Source: G965202915 sp965202915 (GTDB lineage Bacteria; Pseudomonadota; Gammaproteobacteria; Eutrophobiales; Eutrophobiaceae). From it: DNA of 64,000 nt. Position 1 is the first letter of the stretch; each line of letters opens with the position of its first letter. Under the pieces are notes generated by a model, which was not told where the DNA came from, did not search any database, and saw only the letters and a list, made by a program, of their open reading frames with translations. A program made the position numbers and the translations under genes. Shown in pieces: positions 44,621 to 53,536 of the stretch. The stretch lies in NCBI GenBank assembly GCA_965202915.1, contig OZ241847.1, positions 1,798,001 through 1,862,000 on the forward strand, read 5' to 3'.

Positions 44621-45874
44621 TCATCGGTCTATTTCCCCAAATACGATATCCTGTGTGCCTATCACCGCCACCACGTCCGCCAGCATGTGTCCACTGACCA
44701 TTTCATTCATCGAAGCCAGATGGGCAAAACCCGGTGCGCGGATCTTCAACCGGTAAGGTTTATTGGCGCCATCGGAAATCAGGTAGATACCAAATTCGCC
44801 TTTTGGATGCTCAACGGCACAATACACCTCGCCTGCGGGCACGCAATACCCCTCGGTAAATAACTTAAAGTGGTGAATCAACGATTCCATATCATCCTTC
44901 ATCTCCTCGCGCCGCGGGGGCACTAACTTATAATCATCCAGCATAACCGGCCCGGAATTGGCGCGCAGCCAGTCGACACATTGTTTAATGATGCCGTTGG
45001 ATTGGCGCATCTCTTCGACCCGTACCAGATAACGATCATAACAATCCCCATTGACGCCCACTGGAATATCGAAATCCAGCCTGTCATAGACCTCATAACT
45101 CTGTTTTTTTCGCAAATCCCATGCCACCCCCGATCCGCGCAACATCGGCCCGGAAAACCCAAGCTGCAATGCGCGCTCCGGTGACACAACGCCAATACCC
45201 ACCGTGCGTTGCTTCCAGATACGATTATCGGTCAGCAAAGTCTCATATTCATCAACCCGTGATGGAAAACGCTCGGTAAAAGAATCGATAAAATCCAGCA
45301 GCGATCCCCGCCGATCTTCATTAAGGCGCGTCACCTGTTCTTGTGTGCGCCACTGCGAGGCCTGATACTGAGGCATCATCGACGGCAAATCACGATACAC
45401 GCCGCCGGGGCGATAATAGCCGGCGTGCATGCGGGTGCCGGAAACCGCCTCATAGCAATCCATCAGATCTTCACGCTCCCGAAAACAGTAGAGAAAAACC
45501 GTCATCGCACCAATGTCCAGGCCATGGGCGCCCAGCCACATCAAATGATTAAGTATGCGGGTAATTTCATCAAACATGACGCGAATATACTGCGCCCGAA
45601 GCGGTGGCGTAATACCAAGCAGTTGTTCGATCGCCATGACGTAGGCATGTTCATTGCACATCATTGAAACATAATCAAGGCGATCCATATAACCGATACT
45701 CTGATTGAACGGTTTGCTCTCGGCCAGTTTTTCGGTGCCGCGATGGAGTAAACCGATATGCGGATCGGCGCGTTCAATGACTTCACCATCCATCTCCAGC
45801 ACCAGGCGCAATACCCCGTGGGCGGCCGGATGCTGAGGGCCAAAATTCATCGTCATGTTACGAATCTCAGGCAT
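44621..45874 (-). CDS. nuoD: NADH-quinone oxidoreductase subunit D
   Basis: NuoD is the 49-kDa-type, hydrogenase-like subunit lining the quinone site. The 417-residue protein begins with MNFGPQHPAAHGVLRLVLEMDGE, which contains the quinone-site His. It also has HIGLLHRGTEKLAESKPFNQSIGYMDRLDYVSMMCNEHAYVMAIE, and its C-terminus is VIGTQDIVFGEIDR, typical of NuoD. It is separate from nuoC, unlike the fused nuoCD of E. coli. Confidence 0.97.
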   Translation of the reverse strand: MPEIRNMTMNFGPQHPAAHGVLRLVLEMDGEVIERADPHIGLLHRGTEKLAESKPFNQSIGYMDRLDYVSMMCNEHAYVMAIEQLLGITPPLRAQYIRVMFDEITRILNHLMWLGAHGLDIGAMTVFLYCFREREDLMDCYEAVSGTRMHAGYYRPGGVYRDLPSMMPQYQASQWRTQEQVTRLNEDRRGSLLDFIDSFTERFPSRVDEYETLLTDNRIWKQRTVGIGVVSPERALQLGFSGPMLRGSGVAWDLRKKQSYEVYDRLDFDIPVGVNGDCYDRYLVRVEEMRQSNGIIKQCVDWLRANSGPVMLDDYKLVPPRREEMKDDMESLIHHFKLFTEGYCVPAGEVYCAVEHPKGEFGIYLISDGANKPYRLKIRAPGFAHLASMNEMVSGHMLADVVAVIGTQDIVFGEIDR

Positions 45875-45888
45875 TCGTCCGTTCCCGC

Positions 45889-46560
45889 CTAGCGGTCCGA
45901 TTCTGAGCCCAGATAGCGGTTGTCATCACGGATCACCCGCGGCACCAAGACTCGGTTTTCTATGGTCACGGGTTGATATACGACCCGCCGCTTGTCCGGG
46001 TCATAACGAACCTCAACATTGCCTTCCAACGGAAAATCCTTACGGAAAGGATGCCCAATAAAGCCATAATCGGTCAATATTCTGCGCAAATCCGGATGCC
46101 CTTCAAATAAAATCCCGAACAGATCAAAAACCTCTCTTTCATACCAGTCTGCACTGGCCCAGATATCAACAAGCGATTGAATACGAGGCGGATCACTCTC
46201 AACGAAAACCTTCAATCGTAATCTGTGATTATGCTTTACGGAAAGCAGTTGATAGACCACCGCCAATTTCGGCCCTGAGTCCTTTTCCGCATGAACCGCG
46301 CCGCGACCGCGACTGAATCCGGTACTGCTGGTATCTCTGGTCTGCCAGTCGCCCCGGCCAAAGGTGGCGTAATCGACACCGCTCAAATCCATCAGTTGTT
46401 CAAAGGCCAGATCCTGATCATTGCACAAATTCAGACATACTCCATGTATCGCCTCGGCACCGATCACCAGCGTGATCTGCCCACAGTGAACATGGCTGTC
46501 CGCTATGACGTCGCCAAAGCGCTCGCGTAACAACGTCACCAGTTTATCGACCGCGGCCAT
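45889..46560 (-). CDS. nuoC: NADH-quinone oxidoreductase subunit C
   Basis: NuoC is the 30-kDa-type structural subunit of the peripheral arm. The 223-residue protein contains AVVYQLLSVKHNHRLRLKVFVESDPPRIQSLVDIWASADWYEREVFDLFGILFEGHPDLRRILTDYGFIGHPFRKDFPLEGNVEVRYDP, the complete NuoC signature. Its ATG touches the nuoB stop (shared base 46560). The extended C-terminus (RRVVYQPVTIENRVLVPRVIRDD) is usual for unfused NuoC. Confidence 0.96.
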   Translation of the reverse strand: MAAVDKLVTLLRERFGDVIADSHVHCGQITLVIGAEAIHGVCLNLCNDQDLAFEQLMDLSGVDYATFGRGDWQTRDTSSTGFSRGRGAVHAEKDSGPKLAVVYQLLSVKHNHRLRLKVFVESDPPRIQSLVDIWASADWYEREVFDLFGILFEGHPDLRRILTDYGFIGHPFRKDFPLEGNVEVRYDPDKRRVVYQPVTIENRVLVPRVIRDDNRYLGSESDR

Positions 46561-47035
46561 TATCTTGCTATGGAATTAGTTCTTTTGATCTTTTTCTGCA
46601 ATTGAATTATGCCGAATAATAATGCCTCAGCGGTCGGCGGACAGCCGGGCACATAAACGTCAACGGGAACAATACGATCACAACCCCTGACCACGGAATA
46701 AGAGTAATGATAATAACCGCCGCCATTGGCGCAAGACCCCATCGAGATCACCCACCGCGGCTCCGGCATCTGGTCGTACACCTTTCTCAGGGCCGGCGCC
46801 ATCTTATTCACCAGGGTGCCGGCCACGATCATGACGTCGGATTGCCGCGGGCTGGGACGAAACACCACCCCAACCGGTCGAGATCATAGCGGGATGCGCC
46901 GGCATGCATCATTTCCACCGCGCAACAGGCCAGACCAAAGGTCATCGGCCACATGGAACCGGTACGCGCCCAGTTAATGATATTGTCAATCGAAGTCGTG
47001 ACTATGCCCGGTTCATGTACCGTATATTCCTGCAT
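46560..47035 (-). pseudogene. nuoB: NADH-quinone oxidoreductase subunit B, interrupted by a one-base frameshift
   Basis: NuoB binds cluster N2, the last electron carrier before quinone. The N-terminal part (from ATG 47035) reads MQEYTVHEPGIVTTSIDNIINWARTGSMWPMTFGLACCAVEMMHAG and is in frame to RYDLDRLG. The remainder, VVFRPSPRQSDVMIVAGTLVNKMAPALRKVYDQ to the end, is in another frame. The junction is TTGGGGTGG near 46870: five Gs would keep the family sequence in frame, four are present. All N2 cysteines survive across the two frames (CC, SCANGG, PGCPP). Restored, the protein has 158 residues, the normal length. All other nuo genes are intact, so a sequencing indel is the most likely reason; a genuine recent mutation would abolish complex I. 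Confidence 0.9.
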
Positions 47036-47040
47036 CGACC

Positions 47041-47409
47041 TTACTCCCACTCCAACGCGCCTTTACGCCATTCATAAATAAACCCGATAACCAGCAGGCC
47101 CAGAAAAATCATCATCGCCCAAAACCCGTGGGAGCCAATCGAGTCCAGCACCACCGCCCACGGAAACAGAAAGGCAATTTCAAGATCGAAAATAATAAAC
47201 AGGATCGCGACCAAATAGTAGCGAACGTCAAATTTCATCCTGGCATTCTCAAACGCCTCAAAACCGCATTCATAGGGCGATTGTTTTTCACTATCCGGTT
47301 TGCCGTGAACCAGCAGTTTGCCCGCGGCCAAGCCCAGGCACATCAATACCATACCCAATCCCAACCCGATAATGGCAAATACCAGTATCGGAAAATAGTC
47401 AGCCAACAT
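47041..47409 (-). CDS. nuoA: NADH-quinone oxidoreductase subunit A
   Basis: NuoA is an ND3-like membrane subunit of complex I, 122 residues with three helices. The quinone-loop Cys is in SEKQSPYECGFEAFENARMKFDVRYYLVAILFIIFDLEIAFLFPWAV, which also holds the conserved acidic residues. It is the first gene of the operon, with a candidate promoter at 47462-47467. nuoB follows 5 nt after its stop. Confidence 0.96.
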   Translation of the reverse strand: MLADYFPILVFAIIGLGLGMVLMCLGLAAGKLLVHGKPDSEKQSPYECGFEAFENARMKFDVRYYLVAILFIIFDLEIAFLFPWAVVLDSIGSHGFWAMMIFLGLLVIGFIYEWRKGALEWE

Positions 47410-47424
47410 AAGCAGTTAAAATTC

Positions 47425-47467
47425 CCTGAATAACCTGAATAACTCTTGAATAATTAACACAATTATA
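47425..47467 (-). promoter_or_regulatory. Candidate nuo operon promoter region with 9-bp tandem repeat in the leader
   Basis: On the minus strand a consensus TATAAT lies at 47467-47462 with only a weak -35 region upstream. The leader of about 45 nt before nuoA contains two tandem copies of TTATTCAGG (plus-strand CCTGAATAA at 47425-47433 and 47434-47442). The repeats may be incidental or a regulator site. The usual neighbours secG and tpiA are absent here. Confidence 0.35.
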
Positions 47468-47584
47468 TCATAAAACGCGGGTCGACACCAGGGTTTTCAC
47501 CGCGGAACCATCATTTGAGAAGCACCCCGCAAACAATGGCCGGGCATATATTAAGGGACGGCCAGGCTCAACCTGGAACCGGGG

Positions 47585-47977
47585 TCAAATCGCAGGTGGA
47601 TCACAGGGATAATGTTTATTGAGTGCCTCGGTAACCAGCAGGTATGCGTCCTCATTGAAGCGCTCGGCGTTACCGCGTAAAAATTTGACCACGGTATCGG
47701 TGACCTCTTCAAGACGAATGACCTGCGGGTCGATACAAAACAGGGGCGGGCCTGAATCGGCCTGCTGCAAACCCAGCACCGTTTGTACCAGACCAAACAC
47801 ATATCGCATGCAATATTGGTTTGGTTGGTCCGGCAATGCTCCTTCCTCGCAACCGCTAAGCAATTCACCGGCACTCAGTATCTCCTCGGTCTCGCCCGGG
47901 TCTTCGGCCCAAACCGGCAACGGCATAAAAACCAGCGCCAACAACAGTACCTTTAACAATCCGTACATTGGATTCAT
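47585..47977 (-). CDS. Exported Rap1a/Tai-family domain protein
   Basis: This 130-residue protein has a signal peptide (MNPMYGLLKVLLLALVFMPLPVWA) and a mature domain matching the Rap1a immunity fold: ELLSGCEEG, CMRYVFGLVQTV, PPLFCIDPQVIRLEEVTDTVVKFLRGNAERF and a terminal ALNKHYPC. Four cysteines at the family positions suggest two disulphides. Rap1a proteins were first described as periplasmic immunity factors against type VI secretion effectors, but many members are stand-alone exported proteins of unknown role. No effector or T6SS gene is nearby, so an immunity function is not supported here. It lies upstream of nuoA on the same strand. Confidence 0.78.
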   Translation of the reverse strand: MNPMYGLLKVLLLALVFMPLPVWAEDPGETEEILSAGELLSGCEEGALPDQPNQYCMRYVFGLVQTVLGLQQADSGPPLFCIDPQVIRLEEVTDTVVKFLRGNAERFNEDAYLLVTEALNKHYPCDPPAI

Positions 47978-48032
47978 TATCTCCCGAATACTATTCGGCA
48001 GGAGCAGCTTGCCTTGTTATCATTTTGGGTCA

Positions 48033-48218
48033 TCATTTTGCAAAACTGATCAAAAAAATTACGAATAAAACAACCATTCCCAGAGGAATAAGCACCCCCT
48101 GCCAATCGGGGTTTTCGGCTTCCTGACTCTGCCTTAGCGCCTGCTTTACGCCGGGCCAAAACAGAAACAGCACCACCACCGCGGCCAAACCCAGTAATAT
48201 CTGTTCCCAGAGTCCCAT
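48033..48218 (-). CDS. Small two-helix membrane protein, unknown function
   Basis: This 61-residue protein has an N-terminal helix (LLGLAAVVVLFLFWPGVKQAL), a polar loop with RQSQEAENPDWQGVL and a C-terminal helix (PLGMVVLFVIFLISFA). The regular layout and the FWPGVKQAL-loop pattern resemble a conserved small membrane protein I associate with gammaproteobacteria, though I cannot name it. It starts at ATG 48218, 56 nt upstream of the Rap1a-family gene. Function unknown. Confidence 0.6.
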   Translation of the reverse strand: MGLWEQILLGLAAVVVLFLFWPGVKQALRQSQEAENPDWQGVLIPLGMVVLFVIFLISFAK

Positions 48219-48399
48219 GCTTCGATTACCCCTCTAAGCCACTCCAGGCCCTGGGATCAGCAACCGGTCATCGGAGACGTGGGCTACGGATTTCCTTTTA
48301 GCCGATGGCAATGACAAAGTATCAAAACGAACGGAACTAAAATGAACAGGATCCGGTCATAGATAGACAGGGACCACCTATGAATGCTCTAAAAGACTA

Positions 48400-48603
48400 C
48401 TAAGTAATTTCAACCTGAGTCGCGTGCATTCCCTTTGGCCCCTCTTCAGCAACGTAAGAAACATTTTGACCTTCCTTCAAGGTTTTGAATCCACCCGCCT
48501 TAATCGATGAAAAATGGACGAATATATCATCACCACCACTTGTAGGTTCGATAAAGCCATAACCTTTGGATTCACTAAACCATTTTACTGTGCCACTACT
48601 CAT
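48400..48603 (-). CDS. Cold-shock protein of the CspA family
   Basis: This 67-residue single cold-shock domain binds single-stranded RNA and DNA and acts as an RNA chaperone. RNP1 is KGYGFIEP and RNP2 is IFVHFS; the start is MSSGTVKWFSESKGYGF. AGGAG precedes ATG 48603 at good spacing. The 48604-48700 leader is strongly AT-rich, which fits the long 5' leaders of csp genes. Which Csp paralogue it represents cannot be decided. Confidence 0.95.
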   Translation of the reverse strand: MSSGTVKWFSESKGYGFIEPTSGGDDIFVHFSSIKAGGFKTLKEGQNVSYVAEEGPKGMHATQVEIT

Positions 48604-48894
48604 TACAGAAACTCCTAAATAAAAAATGAATCTTGATATATTATCTCGGATTATTTAATTTAGATAATCAAAATTTATCACCCGAATCAATACATGAAAC
48701 ACCAAGCATAACCGCAAATAACCTTTATGCCAAGAATTTATTACAATTCGAGAGCGAGGACGTGGTTGCCGACGACCGCAACCCCACCCCCGGCGGACCC
48801 TGAGTGCTGCAATCGGTGCCGACTCTGGGCCGGTCTTTTGCCGCCGACGACCACTGATCTCCGTTAAACCGTTTTTAATCGCCGCAAACTCCTT
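48604..48894. other. Divergent intergenic region between csp and hisS
   Basis: No gene is visible in these 291 nt. The csp-proximal third is very AT-rich and probably carries the csp promoter and leader. The hisS-proximal part is GC-rich and contains GCCGACGACC twice (near 48767 and 48840). The genes ispG and rodZ, which often precede hisS, are absent here. Confidence 0.4.
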
Positions 48895-50169
48895 ATGCCC
48901 ACCAAATTACAGGCCATTCGCGGAATGGGTGACGTCCTGATGGATGAAACCCCGATCTGGCAGCACGTCGAGCGAGAGATCGGCGCCACCTTTGCCCAAT
49001 ACGGCTATCGCGAGATTCGCCTGCCCATTGTCGAGAAAACAGCACTGTTTGCCCGCTCCATAGGTGAACAGTCGGATATAGTTTCCAAGGAAATGTACAG
49101 CTTTAGCGACCGCAATAATGATTCCCTGACCTTGCGGCCTGAGGCGACCGCGGGGTGCGTGCGCGCCGGCGTGGAACATGGGTTGTTGCATAATCAAATA
49201 CAGCGGTTGTGGTACATGGGGCCGATGTTTCGGCATGAGCGTCCCCAAAAGGGCCGGCGGCGGCAGTTTCATCAGGCCGGCGCCGAAACTTATGGGCTGG
49301 CCGGGCCCGATATCGACGCGGAATTGATACGGATGTGTGCAAAATTGTGGCAACGGCTGCATATCAAAGGACTCAGACTGGAATTAAATTCCCTTGGCAG
49401 TCCCGCCGCCAGGGAAGGCTATCGCGCCAAATTGGTGGAATATTTCTCCGCCCATATGGACCAATTGGACGAAGACGGCAGGAAGCGGATCGAATCAAAT
49501 CCTCTGCGCATCCTGGACAGTAAAAACCAGGCGACGTCCGATTTGATCGCCAATGCCCCCGGCATTATCGAGCATCTGGACCAAGAGTCAAAACAACATT
49601 TTTCCGGTTTATGCAAGGCCCTCGATAAACACCAGCTTGCCTATCAGGTCAATCCCCGCCTGGTAAGAGGCCTGGATTATTATAATAAAACGGTATTTGA
49701 ATGGATCAGTGATGACCTGGGCGCTCAGGGGACGGTCTGTGGCGGGGGGCGCTATGACGGCCTGGTAAATCAATTTGGCGGTCGGGATACGCCGGCCGCC
49801 GGGTTTGCGATAGGCCTTGAACGGCTGATCACCCTGGCCGATAACTCGGCGACGACGATCAACAACAAACCGCACGTCTATTTCATACCCACCGATGAAA
49901 CTACCATCGATCAGAGTATTGCCTTATCCGAGTCCCTGCGCGACCAAATACCGGAGCTCCGTGTTTTAATGCACTGTGGCACGGGCAGTCTCAAGAGCCG
50001 GTTTAAACAAGCCGACCAATCCGGCGCGGCAATAGCACTGATACTGGGAGGCGCCGAGTTAAACAAGCAATCAGTTGGTGTTAAACTACTCAGAAAAAAT
50101 CAGGACCAGACCGAAATCGCCTGGGAGGCGTTGCCGACGTTCCTCCGCCAACGGCTATTTCAGACCTGA
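48895..50169 (+). CDS. hisS: Histidyl-tRNA synthetase
   Basis: HisRS charges tRNA-His. The 424-residue protein has the class II core: IRLPIVEKTALFARSIGEQSDIVSKEMYSF, LTLRPEATAGCVRAG, motif 2 WYMGPMFRHERPQKGRRRQFHQAGAE, the histidine motifs LVRGLDYYNKTVFEW and GGGRYDGLV, and motif 3 AGFAIGLERLI. The C-terminal anticodon domain spans about residues 325-420. It starts at ATG 48895. The hisS-yfgM-bamB-der order that follows is typical of gammaproteobacteria. Confidence 0.97.
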   Translation: MPTKLQAIRGMGDVLMDETPIWQHVEREIGATFAQYGYREIRLPIVEKTALFARSIGEQSDIVSKEMYSFSDRNNDSLTLRPEATAGCVRAGVEHGLLHNQIQRLWYMGPMFRHERPQKGRRRQFHQAGAETYGLAGPDIDAELIRMCAKLWQRLHIKGLRLELNSLGSPAAREGYRAKLVEYFSAHMDQLDEDGRKRIESNPLRILDSKNQATSDLIANAPGIIEHLDQESKQHFSGLCKALDKHQLAYQVNPRLVRGLDYYNKTVFEWISDDLGAQGTVCGGGRYDGLVNQFGGRDTPAAGFAIGLERLITLADNSATTINNKPHVYFIPTDETTIDQSIALSESLRDQIPELRVLMHCGTGSLKSRFKQADQSGAAIALILGGAELNKQSVGVKLLRKNQDQTEIAWEALPTFLRQRLFQT

Positions 50170-50269
50170 GCGATTAAATCAGCGATTAAATCAGGGGTTA
50201 AATTCGATAAAACTATCTCGGCGTCCGGGATTATAATATGCGGTGCCAAGTCATTGCGGGAGAACCAAG

Positions 50270-50902
50270 TTGGAAGTCTATAGAACAGAAGCAGAACAAA
50301 TTCAGGCCCTGAAACAGTGGTGGAACGAAAACGGCAAGGCCATTATCGCCGGCGTTGTTATCGGCTTCGCCGCGCTTTTCGGCTGGCGCGGCTGGCAAGC
50401 AAATTTAACCACGGAATCTCTGGCCGCCTCAGATATTTATCAGCAAATGATCGGCTCGGCTCGGGCGGATCAGCCGGAAACCGCCCAAACCCATGCAAAT
50501 ACCCTGCTGGCAGAGTACAAATCTACCGCATATGCACACTATGCGGCCTTATTACTGGCAAAATATGCCGCCGAAAATACCGACTATGCAAGTGCCGGGG
50601 AGCAACTGCGCCGGGTTATGGATACCGCCTCTCAGGAGCAAATCAGACACATCGCCAGGTTGCGGCTGGCCCGCGTGCTGTTGGCCGACAACAAATTTAC
50701 AGACGCACAAGCCCTGTTGGATGGGACAGATCAGGGAAAATTTACCCCCCTCTATCAAGAACTGCAGGGTGATATTCATATCCGCCAGGGCAATAGAGAC
50801 GCGGCCCGAAGAGCATACCTTGGGGTTCAGAGCAGTGCCGCCGGGCCGCAACAAGCCGATCCGATACTGGATATAAAACTGGAAGACCTCGGTCAGGAAT
50901 AG
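50270..50902 (+). CDS. yfgM: YfgM-family membrane-anchored TPR protein
   Basis: YfgM is an ancillary SecYEG-translocon protein working with the chaperone PpiD on periplasmic folding. From TTG 50270 (GGGAGAACCAAG just upstream) the protein is 210 residues: a cytoplasmic start EVYRTEAEQIQALKQWWNENGKA, a single transmembrane helix IIAGVVIGFAALFGWRGW, then a TPR-like alpha-helical periplasmic domain. This start aligns with E. coli YfgM (MEIYENENDQVEA...). It lies between hisS and bamB, as expected. Confidence 0.9.
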   Translation: MEVYRTEAEQIQALKQWWNENGKAIIAGVVIGFAALFGWRGWQANLTTESLAASDIYQQMIGSARADQPETAQTHANTLLAEYKSTAYAHYAALLLAKYAAENTDYASAGEQLRRVMDTASQEQIRHIARLRLARVLLADNKFTDAQALLDGTDQGKFTPLYQELQGDIHIRQGNRDAARRAYLGVQSSAAGPQQADPILDIKLEDLGQE

Positions 50903-50907
50903 CCGGC

Positions 50908-52131
50908 ATGAAACGTACCCTCCTTTGTCTATGCCTGCTGTTACCATACGGATGTGGAGTCGGCCAGAAAATTACCGCCCTTGTCGGAGATCCCCCGAAC
51001 GAGGCCAACCTGCCGGCGCCGCTGATAGAATTTACCGACTCGGTGGACGTGACCAAAATCTGGTCAAAAAATATCGGCGCCGGCACCGACGGCCAATATC
51101 TTAAATTGAGTCCCGCGATTGCCGGCGAGCGAGTGTTCATCACCGACAGTAACGGCAAACTCAGAGCCCTATCCGCCGATAGCGGCAAACCTGTCTGGGA
51201 TAACGATACCAAACTACCCATTACCGGCGGGATGGGCGCGGGACAAACCCTGGTGCTGGCCGGAACCCGTGAGGGAGAAGTCGTCGCATTTGACCCTGAG
51301 TCCGGCGATGAATTATGGCGTTCGCAGGTCTCAAGCGAAATCCTGGCGACTCCACGGCAAGCCGGCAATATTGTCATTGTCAGAACCAATGACGGCAAAA
51401 TATTTGCCATCGATGCGAGCGAAGGCCGGCGCTTATGGACCTATGAGCGTACGGTCCCGGCCCTGACGTTGCGGGGCAACGGCGTACCGGTGATTGCAAA
51501 TGACACGGTTATTGCCGGATTCGATGGCGGGCGCATTACCGCACTTGAGCGGCAAACCGGCGGTCTGGTTTGGGAAGCCACGGTGGCGGAGGCCTCAGGC
51601 CGGTCCGAGCTGGAGCGCATGGTGGATATCGATATTGCCCCGATAATCATCGAAAAGATGATCTATACGGCCGCGTTTCAGGGGCGAGTTGCGGCTCTCG
51701 ACCTGGATAACGGTGAGCAAATCTGGAACCGTGAAATCTCATCCTTTGCCGGCGTCGGGGCCGATGCTCAGCGGGTTTACGTGACCGATGATGAAAGCCA
51801 TATCTGGGCCCTGGATCGCTTCACCGGGGTCTCGGTATGGAAACAGGAGGATCTGCGGGCACGAGCGGCAACCGCACCGGTGGTGATCGGAGACATGGTG
51901 ATAGTGGGCGACTTTGAGGGCTATCTGCATTGGATGGATAAATTGAGCGGTGAATTTGTGGCCCGCACACGGCTGTCAAAGTCGCAGATAATTGTGCCTC
52001 CGATCATATCCGATGAAATGCTCTACGCCTATTCAAGCGATGGCACTATCGGCGCTTATGCCTATAGCAATTTTGTACCGGTGGCAAAAGATGAAGACAA
52101 GATATTGCAGGACGCGGCACCCGCCGAGTAA
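50908..52131 (+). CDS. bamB: Outer membrane protein assembly factor BamB
   Basis: BamB is the beta-propeller lipoprotein of the BAM complex. The 407-residue protein starts MKRTLLCLCLLLPYGCG; the likely lipidated Cys is in LPYGC, an imperfect lipobox because -3 is Pro. The eight-bladed PQQ-like propeller is apparent from repeats such as VFITDSNGKLRALSADSGKPVW, VVAFDPESGDELW, IFAIDASEGRRLW, ITALERQTGGLVW and VAALDLDNGEQIW. It is 5 nt after yfgM and 39 nt before der. Confidence 0.95.
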   Translation: MKRTLLCLCLLLPYGCGVGQKITALVGDPPNEANLPAPLIEFTDSVDVTKIWSKNIGAGTDGQYLKLSPAIAGERVFITDSNGKLRALSADSGKPVWDNDTKLPITGGMGAGQTLVLAGTREGEVVAFDPESGDELWRSQVSSEILATPRQAGNIVIVRTNDGKIFAIDASEGRRLWTYERTVPALTLRGNGVPVIANDTVIAGFDGGRITALERQTGGLVWEATVAEASGRSELERMVDIDIAPIIIEKMIYTAAFQGRVAALDLDNGEQIWNREISSFAGVGADAQRVYVTDDESHIWALDRFTGVSVWKQEDLRARAATAPVVIGDMVIVGDFEGYLHWMDKLSGEFVARTRLSKSQIIVPPIISDEMLYAYSSDGTIGAYAYSNFVPVAKDEDKILQDAAPAE

Positions 52132-52170
52132 GCCTGGGAGTCGTTATTCACCGCCGATTAATAGCAAACC

Positions 52171-53499
52171 GTGAACCCGGTAATCGCTATCGTTGGCCGT
52201 CCCAACGTCGGCAAATCAACCTTGTTCAATCATCTTACCCGCAGCCGGGACGCGCTGGTGGCCGACCGGCCCGGGCTTACTCGGGACCGCCAATACGGCA
52301 TTATGCGGCATCGTCACCTTCGTTTTGCGATCATCGATACCGGCGGCCTGGGAGACCAACGGCACGACGGTGCGGACGTCGCCGACCAAACAGCGGCACA
52401 AGCGATGCAGGCCGTGGCGGAAGCGGACGTGCTGTTCTGGCTGGTCGATGGCCGTGGCGGCCTGTCCGCCGGCGATGAAGATCTCGCCCGGATCTTCAGA
52501 AAACTGGACAAGCCGGTGTACCTGCTGGTCAACAAACTGGAAGGTCTGGATACGGCCAGTGCGATGGCTGAATTTTACCAATTTGGCTTTGAACGACTCT
52601 GGCCGATATCGGCCAAACGCGGGAACGGCATCAGCGCCCTGCTGGATGACCTAAGCGCAGATCTCCCGGCTCAAACACCAGCGCCGGAGCAGGCAAACCA
52701 CGGCACCACGATCAGCGTGTTGGGCCGGCCAAACGTGGGAAAATCAACGCTGATTAATCATATCCTCGGCGAAGACCGGGTACTGACCTTTGACGAACCG
52801 GGCACCACTCGCGACAGCATACGCGTCCCCTTTGAAAAGGCCGGCCAGCGTTACACTCTGATAGATACCGCGGGCGTGCGGCGGCGCTGCAAAACCGGCG
52901 ATTCCATAGAAAAATTCAGCGTACTCCAGGCACTCGACAGCATCGATCAAGCCGATGTAATTTTATTTATTATCGACGCACAACAGGGGGCGACCGAGCA
53001 GGACAACAGGCTGCTCGGCATGGCCAGAGACAGCGGCCGGGCATTAATTATTGCGGTCAACAAATGGGACCGGCTGACGGCGGAACAAAAACGATGGGGG
53101 CGGGCGCAGTTGAATAGAAAATGCCGCTTCGTGGACTACGCCAAAATACATTTTATATCGGCGATAACCGGCCACGGCGTCGAAGCCTTATTTAAAACAA
53201 TCGGCCGGATAAAGCGTTCCATGCAAAAAAAATATTCCACCGCGGACGTGACTGCGATGCTGTATCAATTTACCGAGACTCATCCGCCGCCGGTAGTAAA
53301 AGGACGCCGCATTAAATTGCGCTATGCCCATTCAGGCGGACACAATCCGGTCCGCATCATCATCCATGGTAATCAAACCGAGCACCTGCCCAATAATTAT
53401 CTGCGCTACCTGGCACGCTCATTCAGACGGCAAATGAAACTGATCGGGGTGCCGGTGCTGATCGAGTGCAAACTCCGCCAGGGCCGCCAACGGGCTTAA
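52171..53499 (+). CDS. der: Ribosome biogenesis GTPase Der (EngA)
   Basis: Der is a double-GTPase needed for 50S subunit maturation. The 442-residue protein starts at GTG 52171. It contains two G domains, with G1 motifs GRPNVGKST near residue 9 and again near residue 187. The G3 motifs are DTGG and DTAG, and the G4 motifs are NKLE and NKWD. A C-terminal KH-like domain follows (LRYAHSGGHNPVRIIIHGNQTEHLPNNYLRYLARSFR). All GTPase motifs look intact. Confidence 0.97.
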   Translation: MNPVIAIVGRPNVGKSTLFNHLTRSRDALVADRPGLTRDRQYGIMRHRHLRFAIIDTGGLGDQRHDGADVADQTAAQAMQAVAEADVLFWLVDGRGGLSAGDEDLARIFRKLDKPVYLLVNKLEGLDTASAMAEFYQFGFERLWPISAKRGNGISALLDDLSADLPAQTPAPEQANHGTTISVLGRPNVGKSTLINHILGEDRVLTFDEPGTTRDSIRVPFEKAGQRYTLIDTAGVRRRCKTGDSIEKFSVLQALDSIDQADVILFIIDAQQGATEQDNRLLGMARDSGRALIIAVNKWDRLTAEQKRWGRAQLNRKCRFVDYAKIHFISAITGHGVEALFKTIGRIKRSMQKKYSTADVTAMLYQFTETHPPPVVKGRRIKLRYAHSGGHNPVRIIIHGNQTEHLPNNYLRYLARSFRRQMKLIGVPVLIECKLRQGRQRA

Positions 53500-53502
53500 T
53501 CC

Positions 53503-53536
53503 AGCCGGCCGATCCTCGGGGAAACCCGGCCGGGCT
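53503..53536. terminator. GC-rich hairpin between convergent der and dcd
   Basis: AGCCGGCCG (53503-53511) pairs with CGGCCG-G-GCT (53527-53536) with one bulged G, around a 15-nt loop, in the 36-nt gap between two converging genes. It could serve as a bidirectional terminator. It lacks a T-run on either side, so the call is tentative. Confidence 0.35.

Noticed and set aside
46829..47050. nuoB frameshift as programmed frameshifting
   Set aside because: The junction TTGGGGTGG is not a recognised slippery heptamer, and NuoB is a structural subunit needed in stoichiometric amount. An indel error or mutation is simpler.
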